Part shown: one piece after another, positions 18,079-26,087 of the stretch | Numbering within the stretch: position 1 is the first letter of the stretch | Layout of the letters: each line of letters begins with the position of its first letter | Origin: Streptomyces sp. DSM 110735 | GTDB taxonomy: Bacteria > Actinomycetota > Actinomycetes > Streptomycetales > Streptomycetaceae | Assembly: GCF_016482685.1 (NCBI RefSeq) | Contig: NZ_JACYHF010000010.1 | Span: 124,001-188,000, forward strand | Direction: 5' to 3' | DNA: 64,000 nucleotides | Notes under the pieces: model-generated | What the model was told of the DNA's origin: nothing | Seen by the model: the letters and a program-made list of their open reading frames with translations, nothing else | Database searches by the model: none | Made by a program: the position numbers and the translations under genes

Positions 18079-19113
18079 AGTTGGGGGCGCCGCTAGCTTC
18101 AAGGCGTAACTTGGCCACCAATCTCCCGCCTTCGGACCTCCCTTGCACGTGCCGTCCGACTCACCCGGGCGTTTCACCCACAAGTAGGCGTCCACCAACG
18201 GGTCCGCCGTCGTCGTGGTCGGGGCGGCGCCCAGCGCCCGCCCCGGCGGGTTGCACCAACGCTCGTCCGGATTTCCGCCTGTGTACGGGCCGTTGCCGTT
18301 GCGGCTGGTGTCTATCACGAAGTGTTTGTCGCCGACCTTGGACGAGAGGCGTTTGCCGTAGGTGAGGGAGTCCTTGGTGGAGTAGAAGTTGGCGACGTTG
18401 ACGGCGAAGCCGTCCGCGCGGGCGATACCGGCGCGTCGCAGCGGGGCGTAGATCTGGTCGGGGTGACCCCAGCCCGCGTTGCCCGCGTCCAGGTAAACCT
18501 TGGTGTTCTTCAGGGACTTGAGCCGGTCGACCGCGCCGGAGAGCAGGTCGTAGCGCTCCTCGTGGAACTCGGCGGGGGTGCAGCCGTCGACCAGGTGGAG
18601 GAGGGCGTCCGGTTCGAGGATCACGGTGGCGGGGCGGTCGCCGATGCCCCGGGCCACGCCGTCGATCCAGGCGCGGTAGGCGTCGCCGTCGGCCGCGCCG
18701 CCGCTCGAGTACTGGCCGCAGTCGCGGTGCGGGATGTTGTAGAGCACCAACAGGGCGGTGCGGCTTGAGCGTTCGGCTGCCTCGGTGAAGCCGCGGGCTT
18801 CCTGCTCGGGGTTCTCCGGGCCGATCCACTCCCCCGTGGGCTGTTCGGCGATCCTGCGGATCCGGTCCGCCTCGGTCTTTCTGCCCGCCTTCTCGTAGGC
18901 GGCGACCTGGCGGGCCGCGTTGCCGTCCGGGTTGACCCAGAACGGGTCGGTGGCGCGCGGCTGTTGGGTGATCCGCGCGCCGGTGTTCTTGGCTCCCGCG
19001 TCCTTGCCGCCGCCGTCCCCCGAGGAACACCCTGCCGCGAGCAGTGCCGCCCCCAGCAGCATCGCGGACATCCGTGCCCGTCCCGAAGGACGGTCCCCCC
19101 TGCCGTCGTACAT
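18073..19113 (-). CDS. cslZ: Secreted GH6 endoglucanase-like lipoprotein (CslZ)
   Basis: A 346-residue lipoprotein (lipobox 'LLAAGC' near residue 25) with a glycoside hydrolase family 6 fold. Motifs include 'LLVLYNIPHRDCGQYSSGGA' (GH6 signature with acidic neighbourhood), 'PATVILEPDALLHL' (catalytic Asp/Glu strand), 'VYLDAGNAGWG' and 'HFVIDTSRNGNGPYTG'. It would trim beta-1,4-glucan, consistent with the cslA-glxA neighbours, towards which it is convergent. Start ATG 19113 has GGGGGGA upstream. Confidence 0.9.
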   Translation of the reverse strand: MYDGRGDRPSGRARMSAMLLGAALLAAGCSSGDGGGKDAGAKNTGARITQQPRATDPFWVNPDGNAARQVAAYEKAGRKTEADRIRRIAEQPTGEWIGPENPEQEARGFTEAAERSSRTALLVLYNIPHRDCGQYSSGGAADGDAYRAWIDGVARGIGDRPATVILEPDALLHLVDGCTPAEFHEERYDLLSGAVDRLKSLKNTKVYLDAGNAGWGHPDQIYAPLRRAGIARADGFAVNVANFYSTKDSLTYGKRLSSKVGDKHFVIDTSRNGNGPYTGGNPDERWCNPPGRALGAAPTTTTADPLVDAYLWVKRPGESDGTCKGGPKAGDWWPSYALKLAAPPTP

Positions 19114-19220
19114 GCGATTCCCCCCTGGAGCGCATCCGGTCGGGTACCAATCGTGGCATACCGGTGCGGACGCCACGAGGTCGTCCAGGAAAGGGAGTTG
19201 AGGCTTTCGGATGGCCGGGG

Positions 19221-19898
19221 TCAGGGACCGGTGGCGGTGAGGTACGCCGAGACGACGACGTTCGCCGTGTAGCTCCGGGTGGTGCGGTCGAAGGTGCCGC
19301 CGCAGGTGATCAGGCGCAGCTCGGCGCGACCGGGCTTGCGGGTGCCGTAGGCGCGGTCGGCGTCGAAGTCGGTCAGGGGGATCACCTGGACGCCGTCGAT
19401 GGTGAACTCCGCGACCTTGTTGTCCGCGCGCACGACACGGACCTTCTCGCCGGGCTTGAGGGTGCTGAGCCGGTAGAACACGGCGGCGCGGGTCGTGGTG
19501 TCGACATGCCCGACCACCAGCGCGGTGCCGGGGGCGCCCGGCGCGGTTCCGGCGCCGTACCAGCCGACCACACCCGGCTGGTCGAAGGGCGGCGGGACGA
19601 TGGCGCCCTTGCTGTCCAGTCCGCGTGACATCACCGGTGCCTGGACGTCGAGTTGGGGGATGTCGAGGCGGGTCGGAGCCGAGGCGTCCAGCGGCTTCGC
19701 CGGGGCGGGCAGGGGGGTGCCGTCGTACGCCCTGCCGAGCCCGGCCAGGTCGCCGGTCGAGGTGTCCGGCAGTCCGGTCGCCTCGCGGCCCCACAGCCAC
19801 AGTCCGAGGAGCAGGACAGCCCAGGCTGTGAGCATGACCAGCCGACCGGTTCCGGAGGTGTGCGCGCCCTCGCCGGACGCGGTGGATTCATCGGGCAT
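19221..19898 (-). CDS. Class F sortase
   Basis: A 225-residue sortase: N-terminal membrane helix (about 19-38), then the sortase beta barrel. The catalytic triad is visible as His in 'ALVVGHVDT', Cys in 'LRLITCGG' and Arg in 'FDRTTRSYTANVVVSAY'. The short barrel and 'TCGG' active-site loop fit actinobacterial class F. These enzymes are less well understood than class E, which anchors LAxTG proteins in Streptomyces. It is followed 16 nt upstream on the same strand by a secreted protein gene (19915-20586) likely in the same operon. Confidence 0.9.
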   Translation of the reverse strand: MPDESTASGEGAHTSGTGRLVMLTAWAVLLLGLWLWGREATGLPDTSTGDLAGLGRAYDGTPLPAPAKPLDASAPTRLDIPQLDVQAPVMSRGLDSKGAIVPPPFDQPGVVGWYGAGTAPGAPGTALVVGHVDTTTRAAVFYRLSTLKPGEKVRVVRADNKVAEFTIDGVQVIPLTDFDADRAYGTRKPGRAELRLITCGGTFDRTTRSYTANVVVSAYLTATGP

Positions 19899-19914
19899 GA
19901 CGCGTTCCGTGCCC

Positions 19915-20586
19915 TCAGTCGGTGCCGCGTCTCCGGCGGGACCGGAGAAGGACGACTCCCGCCGCCGCGCAGCCCGCGAGAGCCAGCCCGGACAGCGCCT
20001 GCGCGGCGCCGGGACCCGAGCCGGTGGGGGCGACCGTGGCGAAGAGGGTGTCGCTCTTCCCGTCCGCCGCGAGACCGTCTGCCGCGAGGTCGTCTGCCGC
20101 TAGACCCTGGGCCGTGACGCCCTGCGCCGTGCCGCCGCCGCCCGCGTGGACCGGGGCGATGGGCGAGGCGGCGGTCAGCGGCTCCTCGCCGGAGTCGTCC
20201 GCCGGGTCGTCGGGACCCGTCGCCTGGCCGGAGTCACCGGCGGCCCGGTCGGCCACCTTGATCCGGCTGGTGAACGAGTGTCCGGCGCAGGTGACCGTGA
20301 CGTCGTACGCCCCCGCCTGCAGCGCGGTGCGCACCCGGGTGTCCCCGGTCAGCGCGCCCCCGCTGCCGATCAGCCGGGCGGCGGAGACGAACGCGGACGA
20401 CACCGCGCTGCCCTGCGAGCCGGAACAGCCGTTCACCCGCAGGGACACGTCGGAGCCGGGTGCGGGCGCGGCCGGGGACACGGTCACCCCGCCGTCCGCC
20501 GCGTGGGCGGTGGTGGTGAGCGTGGCGGGAGCGAGGGCGACCGCCGCCAGAAGTGACGTACAGAGAGTGAGGCGAGCTGAGCACAT
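19915..20586 (-). CDS. Secreted surface protein upstream of class F sortase
   Basis: A 223-residue protein: signal peptide (1-29, ending 'TTTAHA'), a compact beta-rich domain with two cysteines ('SLRVNGCSG' and 'VTVTCAGHSF'), a long acidic/Ala-Gly linker, and a C-terminal transmembrane helix ('LSGLALAGCAAAGVVLL') ending in 'RSRRRRGTD'. The linker holds short degenerate repeats of 'LAADG/D'. A wall-spanning layout, but no clear LPxTG-type motif. It precedes the sortase in the operon and could be a partner or substrate. The Shine-Dalgarno lies within a perfect palindrome (20593-20610). Confidence 0.75.
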   Translation of the reverse strand: MCSARLTLCTSLLAAVALAPATLTTTAHAADGGVTVSPAAPAPGSDVSLRVNGCSGSQGSAVSSAFVSAARLIGSGGALTGDTRVRTALQAGAYDVTVTCAGHSFTSRIKVADRAAGDSGQATGPDDPADDSGEEPLTAASPIAPVHAGGGGTAQGVTAQGLAADDLAADGLAADGKSDTLFATVAPTGSGPGAAQALSGLALAGCAAAGVVLLRSRRRRGTD

Positions 20587-20592
20587 CGTGAA

Positions 20593-20610
20593 CCTCCAGA
20601 TATCTGGAGG
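20593..20610 (-). promoter_or_regulatory. Palindrome burying the ribosome binding site
   Basis: CCTCCAGATATCTGGAGG is a perfect 18-nt palindrome. In the transcript it folds as a 7-bp stem with an ATAT loop, pairing the GGAGG ribosome binding site (6 nt before the ATG at 20586). It may control translation, or be a DNA operator. Confidence 0.6.
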
Positions 20611-20690
20611 CTCCCCCGAGCGGAGCGCCCCCGCATCCCCGGAAGGGGGGCGCTTGCTCCGAACGGGTGGGTCCGGGCGGGACCCGGGTG

Positions 20691-20746
20691 GGGCTCGGGT
20701 GCGGGCGGGTTTCGGCGCGCGGTCTCGGCGCCGAGACCCGAGCCCC
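20691..20746. terminator. Nested hairpin, probable terminator after the NagD-like gene
   Basis: An 18-nt perfect palindrome GGTCTCGGCGCCGAGACC (20721-20738) is enclosed by GGGGCTCGGGT and ACCCGAGCCCC, giving a long two-part stem between two same-strand genes. Confidence 0.5.
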
Positions 20747-20763
20747 GGCTCGTTCCCCGCCCC

Positions 20764-20800
20764 GCGACCCCGCGCCGCGACCCCGCGCCGCGACCCCGTC
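20764..20800. repeat. 13-bp tandem repeat, three units
   Basis: Three consecutive units of GCGACCCCGCGCC (last one diverged) just downstream of the NagD-like stop codon. No function seen. Confidence 0.7.
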
Positions 20801-20807
20801 CCGGACC

Positions 20808-21587
20808 TCAGACCAGGTCGACCAGGTCCGCGATCGAGTCGACGACCTCGGAGGGGCGGAACGGGTAGCGGTCGACCTCGTCGGGCTGGGTGACGCCGGT
20901 CAGGACGAGGAAGGTGCGCATCCCCGCCTCCAGACCCGCGAGCACGTCGGTGTCCATGCGATCGCCGATCATCGCGGAGGTCTCCGAGTGCGCGCCGATC
21001 GCGTTGAGCCCGGCCCGCATCATCAGCGGGTTGGGCTTGCCGACGAAGTACGGCTTCTTCTTCGTGGCGGCGGTGATCAGCGCGGCGACCGACCCGGTGG
21101 CGGGCAGCGCGCCCTCGGTGGAGGGACCGACGTTGTCCGGGTTGGTGGCGATGAACCGGGCGCCGTCGTTGATCAGCCGGACCGCCTTGGTCATGGCCTC
21201 GAAGGAGTACGTGCGGGTCTCCCCGAGGATCACGAAGTCCGGCTCGTGGTCGGTGAGGATGTAGCCGACGTCGTGCAGCGCGGTGGTCAGCCCAGCCTCC
21301 CCGATGACGTACGCGCTGCCGCCGGGGCGCTGGTCGTTCACGAACTGCGCCGTGGCCATCGCGGAGGTCCAGATGTTCTCCACCGGCACGTCCAGACCCA
21401 GCCTGCGCAACCTGGCGTGCAGGTCACGGGCGGTGTAGATGGAGTTGTTGGTCAGCACCAGGAACGGCCGCTCCGCCTCCCGCAACTTCTTCAGGAAGGC
21501 ATCGGCACCGGGGATCGGAACACCCTCGTGAATCAGCACCCCGTCCATGTCGGTGAGCCACGACTCGATGGGCTTGCGGTCTGCCAT
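20808..21587 (-). CDS. HAD-IIA family phosphatase (NagD-like)
   Basis: A 259-residue HAD hydrolase. Motif I 'WLTDMDGVLIHEG' supplies the nucleophile Asp, motif II is Thr in 'FLVLTNNS', motif III Lys in 'YFVGKPNPLMM', and motif IV 'MIGDRMDTDVLAG'. The C2b cap between motifs II and III places it with NagD/AraL nucleotide or sugar phosphatases. Length is standard. Physiological substrate unknown. Confidence 0.92.
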   Translation of the reverse strand: MADRKPIESWLTDMDGVLIHEGVPIPGADAFLKKLREAERPFLVLTNNSIYTARDLHARLRRLGLDVPVENIWTSAMATAQFVNDQRPGGSAYVIGEAGLTTALHDVGYILTDHEPDFVILGETRTYSFEAMTKAVRLINDGARFIATNPDNVGPSTEGALPATGSVAALITAATKKKPYFVGKPNPLMMRAGLNAIGAHSETSAMIGDRMDTDVLAGLEAGMRTFLVLTGVTQPDEVDRYPFRPSEVVDSIADLVDLV

Positions 21588-21648
21588 GTACGTCTCCGTC
21601 TCCCGGCTTGAGTGCGGTGCAGCCCCCAGCGTAGTGAGGGTGACGGGG

Positions 21649-22854
21649 TCAGTGACGTCGGCGGGGGTGGGTGCGGGGGCGCCTGCGGGCGATCAGGGAG
21701 GCGGCGGCGCCGAGGGCGAGGAGGGCGGAGGCGGCGGTGAGGAGGGGGGTGGTGGGGGTGGGGCCGGTTGCGGCGAGTTCCGGGCGGTCGGCAGGGTCGG
21801 TCGAGGTTTCCGGGGCTTCCGAGTCGTCGGAGTCCTGGGTGGAGTCGGTGCCTTCCGTGTCGTCCGAGGTCCCTGTGTCGTCCGAGGTCTCCGTGTCCTC
21901 CGGCTCCGTTACGTCGTCGGGGGCGGCGGGGGTGTCGGTGTCGGCGGTCTCGGCGGTGCCGGGTGCCTTGGCGGTCGGGGTGGGGCGGGGGGTGGTCGGG
22001 TAGAGGGTGGGACCGGGGGATTCGGCGCCGGTGAGGGTGGGAGCCGGGGTCCGAGGGCTTGTGGTGCCGGAGGCTTTGGTCTCGGCGGTGCTGGTGCCGG
22101 TGCTGTCCTGACCGGGGCTGGCGCTGCCGGTGGGTACGGCGGGCACGCCTGTCGGCATTGTCGGGGCTGACGGAACTGCCGGTACCGACGGAACCGCCGG
22201 TGCTGACGGGACCGCTGGCGCCGAAGGAATCGCCGGTGCCGACGGCACCTCCTCCTCACCCCGCTCCTCCTCGCCGCTCTCCTCGTCGGTGATGCCGAAC
22301 CGGTAGGCGTTGGACTCCCCCACCCAGTCCCCGTCGTCGCCCTTGCGCTGGATGACGGCGGCGTTCGCGGTGACCTGTTCGGGGGCGGCGTCGGCGGCGA
22401 GGGCGAGACGCACCTTGACGCTCACCGTCTTGCCGGGAGCCACCGTGAACCCCCCGAACCCGTCGCCCTCCAGCACACCGATCAGCTCCTGCTCATCGGT
22501 ACTCACGAACCGGACCGCCCGCGCCCGCGAGCCGTCGTAGAAATCCATCCTCGGCTGCGCGGGCTTCAGCGCCCGCCGCTCGTCCACGAGGACGACGACC
22601 GGGTGCACCCCGGTGCAGGCGACCTTGGCGGTGTTGGTGAGGTCGATGTACCAGGTCCCGTAATCACCGCCCGCCGCATAGGAGTTGGGCCCCCCGTGAA
22701 TCCGGGTCTCCAGCGGGAAGGTCCGACCGTCCCCGGTGGGCGCGCACCCGGCGGCGGCATAAGCGGCGGAGGGGCTCAACGGGAGCAGAACGGAAGCCGA
22801 GGCAAGACAGAAAACGGAAGGAAGAGAAGCGAGGGAAAACGATCGCATGACCAT
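21649..22854 (-). CDS. Sortase-anchored cell-wall protein with LAATG signal
   Basis: A 401-residue secreted protein. Signal peptide (about 1-33), then a folded N-terminal domain of about 170 residues ('ETRIHGGPNSYAAGGDYGTW', 'PGKTVSVKVRLALAADA'). A low-complexity linker follows: Pro-Ala-Val-Ser repeats of the type 'VPSAPA', then Thr/Pro-rich, then Asp/Glu/Ser/Thr-rich. The end has the sorting signal 'ELAATG', a hydrophobic helix and a basic tail. LAxTG is the motif used by class E sortases in Streptomyces. ATG 22854 is preceded by GGGAAG. Confidence 0.88.
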   Translation of the reverse strand: MVMRSFSLASLPSVFCLASASVLLPLSPSAAYAAAGCAPTGDGRTFPLETRIHGGPNSYAAGGDYGTWYIDLTNTAKVACTGVHPVVVLVDERRALKPAQPRMDFYDGSRARAVRFVSTDEQELIGVLEGDGFGGFTVAPGKTVSVKVRLALAADAAPEQVTANAAVIQRKGDDGDWVGESNAYRFGITDEESGEEERGEEEVPSAPAIPSAPAVPSAPAVPSVPAVPSAPTMPTGVPAVPTGSASPGQDSTGTSTAETKASGTTSPRTPAPTLTGAESPGPTLYPTTPRPTPTAKAPGTAETADTDTPAAPDDVTEPEDTETSDDTGTSDDTEGTDSTQDSDDSEAPETSTDPADRPELAATGPTPTTPLLTAASALLALGAAASLIARRRPRTHPRRRH

Positions 22855-22980
22855 ATGAACTTCCCAACAAACCCCACCACACCGCCCCCCACCCCCGGAC
22901 GACACACCAACTCCCCCCGATCAGTGCACCCCCCTCCCCCAACCGGCTCCGCCAACCACCCCCAACGGCAGCACACCGCG

Positions 22981-23138
22981 AAGGCCACCGACGGCGAGAA
23001 CCCCGCACGGCGCCCACCGGCACCCGACAACGAAAGCCGCACGCGGCGAACACCGCACCACCCCACCACGCACCCAAGGCCGCCGACGGCGAGAACCCCC
23101 CACAGGGGCCACCCGCACCCGACAACGAAAGCCGCACG
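22981..23138. repeat. 95-bp-period direct repeat in intergenic DNA
   Basis: Two blocks recur 95 bp apart. AAGGCCNCCGACGGCGAGAA starts at 22981 and 23076, and GCACCCGACAACGAAAGCCG starts at 23020 and 23115. They lie in the 352-nt gap (22855-23206) between two minus-strand genes that otherwise shows no coding signal. A duplicated intergenic element. Confidence 0.85.
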
Positions 23139-23206
23139 GGTGGTGCGGGTGGGAACCAACCCCGCCGAAGGCGAAGCCGAGGCGGAAACCCCGGCACCAC
23201 CCCCAC

Positions 23207-24364
23207 CTACCCATCCCGCCCAAACACCGACCCCAACAACAACTGCCCCGCCCCCACAGCCACCCCCCGCTCCCCGCCGGAGGCAACCCGTACAGGCACC
23301 CCTTCCGGCACCCCCTCCGGCACCCCCTCCGACAACCCCGCCCGCCGAGCCCGCTCCGCGAGAACCTCCGCCACCCCCCGCACATAAACCTCCGGCGCCC
23401 CCGCAACCGTCCGCCCCCCGAGCAGCACAAGGTCGATGTCCAGCAACCCCACCAGATTCCCCGCCCCCACACCCAGCACCCGCGCCGCCTCGGACGTCTC
23501 CCCCCGCCCCGCAGCGGCAAGGCACAGCACCTCCACGCACCCCCGGTTCCCGCACGGACACACCGGCCCGTCGAGCTGAAGCACCTGGTGCCCGAACTCC
23601 CCCGCCCCGGTCCGCGCCCCCCGATGCACCCGCCCCCCGATCACGAGCCCCGCACCCAGCCCCGTACCGAGGTGAAGGTAGGCGAAGGACCCGCCCTCAC
23701 CCCCAGCCGCGAGCCCCAGCGCAGCGGCATTCGTGTCCTTGTCCACCACGACCGGCACCCCCAGCCGCTCCGCGAGCGCGTCCCGCAGCGGAAACCCCGC
23801 CCACTCGGGAAACCCGGTGACCCGGTGCAGTACACCCCGGACGTGATCGAGCGGTCCCGGCAGCGCGACCCCCACCCCGAGCAGCGTCGGCGCGTCGGCA
23901 GGCACACCACATCCCAGCACCGACCCGACCAGCGCCGTCACCTCCGCCGCGACCAGATCGAGCACCGCCTCCGCCCCACCACCGAGCCCGACAGTCCCGT
24001 ACCGCTCCCCCACCACCGTCCCGTTCAGATCGAGCAGCACCGTACGCAACTCGTCCCGGTCGAGGTGCACACCGACCGCGTGCCCCGCCTCGGGGACCAG
24101 CCGCAGCACCGTCCGCGGTTTGCCCCCCGTGGAAGCCCGGCGCCCCGCCTCCGCCGCGAACCCCTCCTCCCGCAGCCGCGCCGTGATCTTGCTGACGGCC
24201 TGCGGGGTGAGCTCCGTACGCTCGGCCAGCTCCAGACGGCTGATCCCCTCCGCCCCCGCGCCCCGCAGCAGATCGAGCACGAGCGCGGTGTTGTGGGACC
24301 GCACCGCGAGGAGGTTCGCTCCCACCGGGCCGGGGCCGCTCTTCGTCCTGTTCACACGGTCCAT
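23207..24364 (-). CDS. ROK-family transcriptional regulator
   Basis: A 385-residue repressor/sugar-sensor. An N-terminal winged helix (about 15-75, 'ISRLELAERTELTPQAVSKI') is fused to a ROK kinase-like domain with 'VVVDKDTNAAALGLAAGGEG', the His/Cys zinc motif 'CPCGNRGCVEV' and 'GTGLGAGLVIGGRVHRGA'. A Gly-Val-Pro-Glu repeat ('EGVPEGVPEGVP') lies near the C-terminus. Divergent from the Gfo/Idh gene with a 27-bp palindrome between them, so it probably controls itself and that operon in response to a sugar. A GTG 9 nt inside is an alternative start. Confidence 0.88.
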   Translation of the reverse strand: MDRVNRTKSGPGPVGANLLAVRSHNTALVLDLLRGAGAEGISRLELAERTELTPQAVSKITARLREEGFAAEAGRRASTGGKPRTVLRLVPEAGHAVGVHLDRDELRTVLLDLNGTVVGERYGTVGLGGGAEAVLDLVAAEVTALVGSVLGCGVPADAPTLLGVGVALPGPLDHVRGVLHRVTGFPEWAGFPLRDALAERLGVPVVVDKDTNAAALGLAAGGEGGSFAYLHLGTGLGAGLVIGGRVHRGARTGAGEFGHQVLQLDGPVCPCGNRGCVEVLCLAAAGRGETSEAARVLGVGAGNLVGLLDIDLVLLGGRTVAGAPEVYVRGVAEVLAERARRAGLSEGVPEGVPEGVPVRVASGGERGVAVGAGQLLLGSVFGRDG

Positions 24365-24379
24365 TGTCCCCGCCGCTTG

Positions 24380-24406
24380 CACTTTGGCAACAGCGTTGCG
24401 AAAGTG
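24380..24406. promoter_or_regulatory. 27-bp palindromic operator between ROK and Gfo/Idh genes
   Basis: Half-sites CACTTTGGCAAC and GTTGCGAAAGTG flank AGC; 11 of 12 positions are complementary. It lies 16 nt upstream of the ROK start and 7 nt upstream of the Gfo/Idh start, so it overlaps the leader or promoter of both genes. ROK regulators bind palindromes of this size. Confidence 0.8.
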
Positions 24407-24412
24407 GGACGC

Positions 24413-25486
24413 ATGACTGGTACCCCTCTCCGCGTCGGCCTGATCGGCTACGGCCTCGCCGGCTCCGTCTTCCACGCCCCGCTGATCGCCGCCACCGACG
24501 ACCTCGTCCTGGACACGGTCGTCACCGCGAACCCCGAGCGGCAGGAGCAGGCCCGCGCCGAGTTCCCCGACGTACGCGTGGCCGCCACGCCCGAGGAGCT
24601 GTTCGAGCGCGCCGACGAGCTGGACCTGATCGTCATCGCGTCCCCGAACAAGACGCACGTGCCGCTCGCCACCACCGCCCTGAAGGCGGGTCTGCCGGTC
24701 GTCGTGGACAAGCCGATCGCGGGCGCCGCCGCCGAGGCGCGCGAGCTGGCCGCCCTCGCGGACGAGCGCGGTGTACTGCTCTCCGTCTTCCAGAACCGCC
24801 GCTGGGACAACGACTTCCTGACCCTGAAGAAGCTCATCGAGGACGGCGGTCTCGGGGACGTCTGGCGCTTCGAGTCCCGCTTCGAGCGCTGGCGCCCGCA
24901 GCTCAAGGGCGGCTGGCGCGAGTCCGGCGACCCGGCCGAGATCGGCGGTCTGCTCTACGACCTCGGCAGCCACGTCGTCGACCAGGCGCTGGTCCTGTTC
25001 GGCCCGGTCACCGAGGTCTACGCCGAGGCGGTCGTCCGCCGCGACGGCGCCGAGACCGACGACGACACGTTCATCGCCCTGACCCACGCGAGCGGCGTCC
25101 GCTCCCACCTGTACGTCTCCGCGACCACCGCCCAGCTCGGTCCCCGCTTCCGGGTGCTCGGCTCGCGCGCGGGCTTCGTGAAGTACGGTCTGGACCCGCA
25201 GGAGGCGGCGCTGCGCGACGGCGCCCGCCCCGGCACGGACACCGCCTGGGGCACCGAGGAGTCGGAGCTGTGGGGCCGCCTCGGCGCGGGCGAGTCCCCG
25301 GTGACCGGCGGCGGCACCGCCGTCGAGACCCTGCCCGGCGACTACCCGGCGTACTACGCGGCCGTCGCCGCCGCCGTGCGCGGCACCGCTCCCAACCCGG
25401 TGTCCGCCCTGGAGGCAGCCGAGGCGCTCGACGTCCTGGAGGCGGCTCGCCGCTCCGCTCTCGACAAGGTGACGGTGACCCTCTGA
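24413..25486 (+). CDS. Gfo/Idh/MocA-family oxidoreductase
   Basis: A 357-residue NAD(P)-dependent sugar/polyol oxidoreductase. Rossmann motif 'GLIGYGLAGSVFHAPLI' at the start, 'VVVDKPIA' in place of the common EKP motif, and the C-terminal substrate domain with 'EIGGLLYDLGSHVVDQAL' carrying the Asp/His pair. Start ATG 24413 lies immediately after the palindrome. It is followed with a 1-nt overlap (TGATG) by the UPF0303 gene, so the two form an operon likely under the divergent ROK regulator. Substrate unknown, most likely an inositol- or sugar-like compound. Confidence 0.9.
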   Translation: MTGTPLRVGLIGYGLAGSVFHAPLIAATDDLVLDTVVTANPERQEQARAEFPDVRVAATPEELFERADELDLIVIASPNKTHVPLATTALKAGLPVVVDKPIAGAAAEARELAALADERGVLLSVFQNRRWDNDFLTLKKLIEDGGLGDVWRFESRFERWRPQLKGGWRESGDPAEIGGLLYDLGSHVVDQALVLFGPVTEVYAEAVVRRDGAETDDDTFIALTHASGVRSHLYVSATTAQLGPRFRVLGSRAGFVKYGLDPQEAALRDGARPGTDTAWGTEESELWGRLGAGESPVTGGGTAVETLPGDYPAYYAAVAAAVRGTAPNPVSALEAAEALDVLEAARRSALDKVTVTL

Positions 25487-25965
25487 TGACGTCCACTCCC
25501 GCACCGGCTCCCGACGTCGCGGACCTGGAGGAACAGGAACGGCGCCTGGTCTTCCGTACGTTCACGTACGACGACGCCTGGGCGCTCGGCTCGCTCCTGG
25601 TCGAACTGGGCCGCGAGCGCCAGGCGCCCATCGCGATCGACATCCACCGCGCGGGCCAGCAGCTCTTCCACGCCGCGCTGCCCGGCTCGACCCCGGACAA
25701 CGACGCCTGGATCGCCCGCAAGCGCCGGGTCGTGGAGCGCTACGGCGCCGCGTCGTACCTGGTCGGCTCCCGTTTCCGCGCCAAGGGCACGACCTTCGAG
25801 GACTCCTCCCGCCTCGACCCCGATCAGTACGCGGCGCACGGCGGTTCCTTCCCGATCACGGTCGACGGCGTGGGTGTCGTCGGCTCGGTGACGGTCTCGG
25901 GGCTGCCGCAGGTGGAGGACCACCGGCTGGTGGTGGAGGCGCTGGAGCGGTTCCTGGCGCGCTGA
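25486..25965 (+). CDS. UPF0303 / heme-degrading-domain (GlcG/HbpS fold) protein
   Basis: A 159-residue single-domain protein. 'DAWALGSLLVELGRERQAPI', 'DIHRAGQQLFHAALPGSTPD' and 'AAHGGSFPITVDGVGVVGSV' are typical of the GlcG/HbpS superfamily. Members bind small ligands such as heme or cobalamin-like molecules, or accompany sugar oxidoreductases. Coupled to the preceding gene by overlapping stop and start. Confidence 0.85.
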   Translation: MTSTPAPAPDVADLEEQERRLVFRTFTYDDAWALGSLLVELGRERQAPIAIDIHRAGQQLFHAALPGSTPDNDAWIARKRRVVERYGAASYLVGSRFRAKGTTFEDSSRLDPDQYAAHGGSFPITVDGVGVVGSVTVSGLPQVEDHRLVVEALERFLAR

Positions 25966-26087
25966 GCGCCCCCATCCGTCTCACGCGCCCCGGGATTACC
26001 GCGCGGCTCCCTCCGGTTGGGACCGGTGTGCACGACGATCGAGTACCGACGATCGACGGCACCAACCCAGCCGGAGGGACAGACCCG

